Of a stretch of 64,000 nucleotides of DNA, positions 59,561 to 64,000 are shown in pieces. Made by a program: the position numbers and the translations under genes. Within the stretch, counting starts at the first letter, position 1, and each line of letters begins with the position of its first letter. Origin of the DNA: Acanthosepion pharaonis (Eukaryota > Mollusca > Cephalopoda > Sepiida > Sepiidae); contig CAHIKZ030005437.1 in NCBI GenBank assembly GCA_903632075.3, positions 1,416,501 to 1,480,500 on the forward strand. The letters run 5' to 3'. The notes beneath the pieces were generated by a model that saw nothing but the letters and a program-made list of their open reading frames with translations, did no database searches and was not told the origin of the DNA.

Positions 59561-61020
59561 ATCATAGCCTTTAAATGTGATTCAATAGTTAAAATATCTG
59601 AAATTTCACAGTCGATATGTCCTTTATCAGAAACAATGAATTAAACTTAATGCCAACAATTTTGCTTCGTGTTAAATACACTTTTGATTGACCAAGTGCG
59701 CTCTTCTATTGACAATCATATTCGCCTTGTGAATGACACAGTGGTGATTCTTGAATGTAAAGGGCGAAGGTGATTCAAGTTTCTTTGACGATTCAGGTTA
59801 TGTACATAAACGAGTGATTTTCCACTCCATAGTCACTTACAGTCCTTTATGTCTTTCAAATATAATGCAAATATTCTTACAGATTGTTCCAATGCCAGCC
59901 ATTTGATCCTGTCTGCTATTGATAGGAAACAAGGAAAGATCAGGAGATCACCTTGCGCTAATTTCTTTCTTTCTTTCTTTTTTTTTTATCTCAAACACAC
60001 GAAGTGGCTATCATAATTATAAGCCTGTAACTCCTGGCTTATGCATCGTGAATTGATTGCTTTTCATTTTTCTTCGGATCATTGATGACCAAATATTCGT
60101 GCGATCTTTCTGACCACTAGACATTTTAACATCAGTTTATCTTGTCATCGGTTTTTCTTAATAGATCATGCTGAAATTTGAATATAACAGATTTTGATAA
60201 CAGATTTTCAGCTGACTGATTAAAAAATTTAAACATTTAAGAATATAAAAATGGTTAAATTCGGAAAATTACAGTCTTTTTTTACTTATATTTTCAATAT
60301 AACTAACCAATAAGCGAATAAACGACTAGATTTATCATTATACAAGCAAATATAATAAATACACACTAGACTAAGTTTATTAAATATATTAAAATTTATT
60401 AATTATTAATTTATTTATAATCTATTAATAATTCATTTACTATTTTTAATATTGATTAAATATTAAATATATGGTTATATATAATTTAGAGGCACGTTTA
60501 GAAATTTAAATTATTTTATTTTAATAAAATCTTAATTTCCATTAATGTTTAAAACGATCCTTTATCAGGCCATATACATTGGCGTTACAAAATCCCAAAC
60601 GACGAACCAAATAACAAAGTCCTATCTCATGAACACTTTCAACAACAGCAACAACCAAAATGGGTAACACGTAGAACTATAAAAGAAAATAATGGTATAA
60701 TCAACCTGTTGACTTTGCACTACCAAAAACAAAGGGTTTAGAAGGAAACTCACCAATATTAGAAATAGTTACTTAGTAGACTTGAAAGGTTTCATTTTCT
60801 AAAAAATTGTTTTAATAAAAAGATTTTATAAATTTCAACTGATTGTAACACTAACTGTTCGGTCAATGAATGCTGAATATTTGCTGTAAAGAAACGACAA
60901 ATTTTAACTTTACCGTTAAACATCTTCCAAGCTACATAGGGATTTAATCCCATTTTTACTCTTCAAATTATATGAATGCATGCACGTATCTGTATAGCGT
61001 ATCTGTGTGGCTGTATCAGT
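59561..61020. other. AT-rich stretch, nothing recognised
   Basis: No confident element. A stretch at 60550-60620 briefly resembles a GIY-YIG start, but I rejected it (see rejected list). Confidence 0.4.
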
Positions 61021-61026
61021 CTATAA

Positions 61027-61262
61027 TTCTAAGGAAAATGATACTTTCAACCTGAAAGAGCTGACATTTCTGGGACATATAATGAGGAAAGATGAACGGA
61101 ATATATTGAGGACAAAAGAAGCAAGAGGAAACTAGTTGAAAGGATAGGAAAACTAGGACAAAGAATGGTGGTAAGTGGGAAAATGTTATAGCAAGAATAT
61201 TTAAGAAGTTGTAGAGAACCATAAACATCTGCGTCCTGAAAGGACACGGCGCATGAAAAAGG
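61027..61262 (+). pseudogene. RTE-type LINE C-terminal relic
   Basis: Plus-strand relic beginning NLKELTFLGHIMRKDERN, then a basic RGN.LKG-type section, and ending with a degraded KLWRT.N-like block and LKGHGA (61197-61260). It has the same signatures as the other four RTE relics, and this is the shortest. Heavily frameshifted. Confidence 0.65.
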
Positions 61263-61359
61263 ATTCATATTTATGTATAACAAGTACACACAAGCAAATA
61301 AAAGAAGTAACTGAAAGAATAAGCAATTATATTTTAGAGTAGTTTATTTTTTTTTAATA

Positions 61360-61860
61360 TATCACATCAATGGAACATCGATGCAATTAGCTTACTTAAC
61401 GCTTACAATGAGATTTTGCCCAATATTCTACCATCTTCTTTTCAAAATCATTCACTTTTGTGAGCTTATTTTGTGGAATGTCAATTTATATTTTAGGCTG
61501 ACAACTACAACATCTCAATGTTATCTTCAATTTAAATACTGTCTGACAGTGTGTTTCAAGTCGTTATCCTGCTGAAAAAACCTCGGCAAATGTCGTATGA
61601 TTTTGAATACATAGTAACATAATTCAATATTTCTAGATATTAATTAGAAATCATAATTTTCTTAATTCAATACAACAGACTGACACCATTTCCAGACAGA
61701 GCGCCGTACAATAACATTCTTTCCTCCGTGTTAACTGTTACATTAATGCAGTGCAAGTGCTAATCTTCGCTTACTTTTCTAAGCCAAATATGTTAAATTT
61801 AGATTCATCAATCCATATCATTATCCTCTTTAGCAAAATAGACGTATAACTTCTTTTCAG
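61360..61860 (-). pseudogene. Tc1-like transposase relic
   Basis: Minus strand, 61825 downward: IMIWIDESKFNIFGLEK (first catalytic aspartate block, DESKFN intact), then decayed sequence, then FFQQDNDLKHTVRQYLN (61585-61535, second aspartate block, the usual FQQDNDPKHTS). A degraded third block follows and MVEYWAKSHCKR near the C-terminus. Several frameshifts. No terminal repeats identified. It is a separate lineage from the other two Tc1 relics, judged by the catalytic-block sequence. Confidence 0.7.
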
Positions 61861-61862
61861 AA

Positions 61863-62292
61863 TACGCATCCTATGAATGCGGTTACTTTATGAGAGACGA
61901 AAACAATTTTGAAACTATTTTCGTTCGCTTACATCATTTCTTATATCGACGGCATTTATTTTATGTTTCACGTCAAATGTAGGTGAAGGTATGGAAATTT
62001 GCATTGTGGATTTTCAAATATGTAACATCCAAAGCTATCACCTTGTATATCCGCTTCATATTATCACGGCTATTGTCTTAGTGTCTGGTGATAAACTACT
62101 TGCCTATCACAAAACAAACTTAGAACGGTATTCTTAAACTAAATTACGATCGGATTGATGACAAAATAATACCTGAAGAGAAATGTATTACCATATTTAA
62201 ATAGTACCATCAAAACACATATTATTTTAGAAGGTATGAAATGTGCTTTAAATTTATATATAATGTTATGGCCAAAAATAAAATAAAATAAA

Positions 62293-62331
<39 letters not shown>

Positions 62332-63125
62332 GAGTGTGAGAGAGGCACAAGAAGAACGTGATGCTGCTGTACAAAGTCCAATATCCCTATCATAACACCC
62401 AGTCTGATTAGAGTATACCAGGCACGTGCATCACAGCCAAATGTGCGCGATATGATGACAGGTTTTGATAAAAGTAGCTCATAAACTTGCAGGTGTGACC
62501 CAGTTAGAAATACCTTTAGGTCGACTACCCCAGTCCATTCTGACGGTCACTAATTCAGGGTGTTTCTAAATATCTAGATGTGACGCGCAAGTCGTCTTGG
62601 TTGTCTAATCCTTCAAACACAAACAAACAACCCTTTTCACATCAACTGGCATTGATGCTTCCCCATAAATAGAGGTGCCCAACTGCCACGGAACATACAC
62701 GGCACTATTATTATTATTACTATAAATTGGTAGTATTAGTTGTAGTAATGTTAACTTAGTAATATTAGTTGTAGTGTTATTTCAATTTTAGTTGATTTTC
62801 ATCGTATATAGAATGGCTACTCTACCTGTGGTAAATTGGATATGAGTTCGAATCTCAAAGAGAGTTTATTCTTTTTTTCTGATCTGTTCTGTTTACAAAT
62901 GGTCGTAGAATGACTGAGTATTTCCGATGAAAATTCACTGAAATTATGATGAAAGAAATTCTAACCGAAATAAATAATGGATGACAATGTTTCCTCTAAT
63001 AAATAGAATCAAGATAATATTATGACTATTAATATTAATAATGCATATAAAAACAATAACAAGTCTGATGAGCAATCAAGAAGAAAAAGAAAATGGGTTA
63101 CTGGGTTAGATTTGATTTTCTGTAA
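61863..63125. other. No recognised element; (TTA)n tract
   Basis: Contains a (TTA)n tract at 62294-62331 and a weak tRNA-like remnant near 62815-62870 (ATATGAGTTCGAATCTCAAA). The rest could not be assigned. Confidence 0.4.
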
Positions 63126-63127
63126 AA

Positions 63128-63206
63128 GTTCTGGTAGCTCAAAAAGTAGAGCAGCTGCCGTATATAACATTCCTGGTGTAAAAAGAATGAGTTGAGTCTC
63201 ACTTTT
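63128..63206 (+). repeat. tRNA-like relic (SINE head or tRNA pseudogene)
   Basis: GGTAGCTCAAAAAGTAGAGC closely matches the A-box region of a tRNA (GGTAGCTCAGTNGGTAGAGC), and about 40 bp later GAGTTGAGTCTCAC resembles a B box (GTTCGAGTCTCAC). The spacing is right for a tRNA-derived transcript, but the anticodon arm does not form an obvious stem. It is therefore a pseudogene or SINE head, not a functional tRNA. Confidence 0.5.
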
Positions 63207-63216
63207 ATTTTTGATC

Positions 63217-64000
63217 TACATGGTAACCAAAAAAGTTCTGTCCGTTTTTTGATTAGTCATTGAATGAAGTTGAAATATATACGAAATGCGTGTAGCAATT
63301 GTTTTCAAATTCGGACAGTCGGAAGTAGGAACATCAGACGTTATAAAAAACACGCGCACCACGCCCGGCCATCAGTTGTAAGCTGGACAGCTGTGAGAAG
63401 GATGGAAGTGTCTAGAGATCACGTTCGGGGCTGTTTGCTTTACGACTTCAAAGTGGGCTTATCAGCAGCTGCATCAAGTCGCCGCATATGTCAAGCGTTT
63501 GGGGATAGTGTTGTGGATGAATGTACTGCACGGCATTGGTTTCGAAAATTCAAGTCGGGAGATTTGTCTCTCCATGATGAGCCTCGCAGTGGACGATCAC
63601 AGGTCTTGAGTCCTGAAGGCGGCCATTGAAGAGGACAGTAGTCTAACGTGTGGTGAACTTGCAAGACAGTTCAACGTTTCCGATGAAACAGTCAGACTTC
63701 ACCTGCACCGCCTAGGTAAGACGTACAAACTGAGCAAATGGGTTCCGCAAACGCTGTTGGAGGTTCACCGTACCGCATCCTTATTCAATCGAGTGCTTAC
63801 CAGTGATGAAAAGTGGGTTCTGTACGAAACTCATAAGCGTTCCAAACATTGGTTGTCGCTTCAGGATGCTGTCCCTCACACCGCAAGACTGCCTATGCAC
63901 CCACGCAAGATTATGCTTTGTGTCTGGCGGACAGGTCGTCAAGTGGTTCATTATGAACTGCTATCAACGGGCCAAACGGTCACTGGAGACCTATACTCAC
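63217..64000 (+). pseudogene. Mariner transposon, frameshifted, truncated by the window edge
   Basis: The 5' end near 63220 has a mariner-like terminal repeat (GGTAACCAAAAAAGTTCTGT, CCG). The transposase starts most plausibly at ATG 63402: MEVSRDHVRGCLLYDFKVGL, SAAASSRRICQAFGD, TARHWFRKFKSGDLSLHDEP, RSGR (first helix-turn-helix and linker). A frameshift near 63612 moves the frame, which then stays open to the edge: LKAAIEEDSSLTCGELARQF, NVSDETVRLHLHRLGKTYKL, SKWVPQTLLEVHR, TASLFNRVLTSDEKWVLYET (first catalytic aspartate in SDEKW), MHPRKIMLCVWRTGRQVVHY and ELLSTGQTVTGDLYS. The section between KWVPQTL and VLTSDEKW is shorter than usual in the family, suggesting an in-frame deletion. The remaining catalytic blocks and 3' terminus lie beyond the window. 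Confidence 0.85.

Noticed and set aside
60545..60660. GIY-YIG endonuclease start (ILYQAIYIGVTKSQ)
   Set aside because: The GIY-like and YIG-like parts are too close together, and neither RT nor the downstream endonuclease blocks follow; resemblance is probably chance.
63128..63206. Functional tRNA gene
   Set aside because: The A and B box-like strings are present, but the acceptor and anticodon stems do not pair convincingly.

Overview
The window looks like non-coding, repeat-saturated DNA from an animal nuclear genome. It is strongly AT-rich, with long (TA)n, (GT)n, (GATA)n and (GAAA)n tracts. Its recognisable coding relics are all from transposable elements: Penelope-like elements (PLEs), RTE-type, jockey-like and endonuclease-bearing LINEs, Tc1, mariner, pogo/tigger-like and hAT transposons, a Helitron, and tRNA-derived SINE-like copies. 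This mixture, dominated by PLEs with GIY-YIG endonucleases and RTE fragments, fits a lophotrochozoan, and most likely a coleoid cephalopod (octopus-like). The species call is an inference from the repeat repertoire; no host gene anchors it. I found no convincing host exon, intact tRNA, rRNA, CRISPR array or operon, so the window is probably intergenic or a large intron.

Layout. 0-3 kb: a dead Tc1 element, a small TIR element and a SINE-like copy. 3.4-9.6 kb: a PLE graveyard with two PLE copies carrying inverted arms, several isolated PLE ends and an unclassified repeat. 10-16 kb: two copies of another unclassified repeat, an RLE-type LINE 3' end with an in-frame 27-bp minisatellite, a short mariner with both TIRs, and a pogo/tigger-like C-terminus. 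16-30 kb: mostly unannotatable AT-rich DNA holding a degenerate tandem repeat, an RTE relic, a tiny TIR element and an internally deleted hAT. 30-33 kb: a Helitron, an RTE relic, a 39-bp minisatellite and a Tc1 relic. 33.4-35.7 kb: the best preserved element, a PLE with reverse transcriptase and GIY-YIG endonuclease between inverted arms of about 495 bp. 35.8-40.5 kb: PLE ends (one pair forming a 131-bp palindrome), a second PLE relic and an RTE relic. 42.9-43.6 kb: a GC-rich three-unit tandem array in which each unit carries a TATA-like box. 44.7-49.8 kb: two mariner relics, SINE-like copies, and RTE and jockey relics. 51.8-59.6 kb: SINE-like copies, an inverted-repeat unit, a PLE endonuclease relic and a hAT relic. 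61-64 kb: RTE and Tc1 relics, a tRNA-like relic and a mariner running off the right edge.

There is no gene network here. The coherent story is genomic: PLE ends sit again and again next to (TA)n tracts, several PLE copies are flanked or interrupted by inverted copies of themselves, and many distinct cut-and-paste lineages survive only as deleted copies with recognisable terminal repeats. Element boundaries were judged by eye and may be off by tens of bases.
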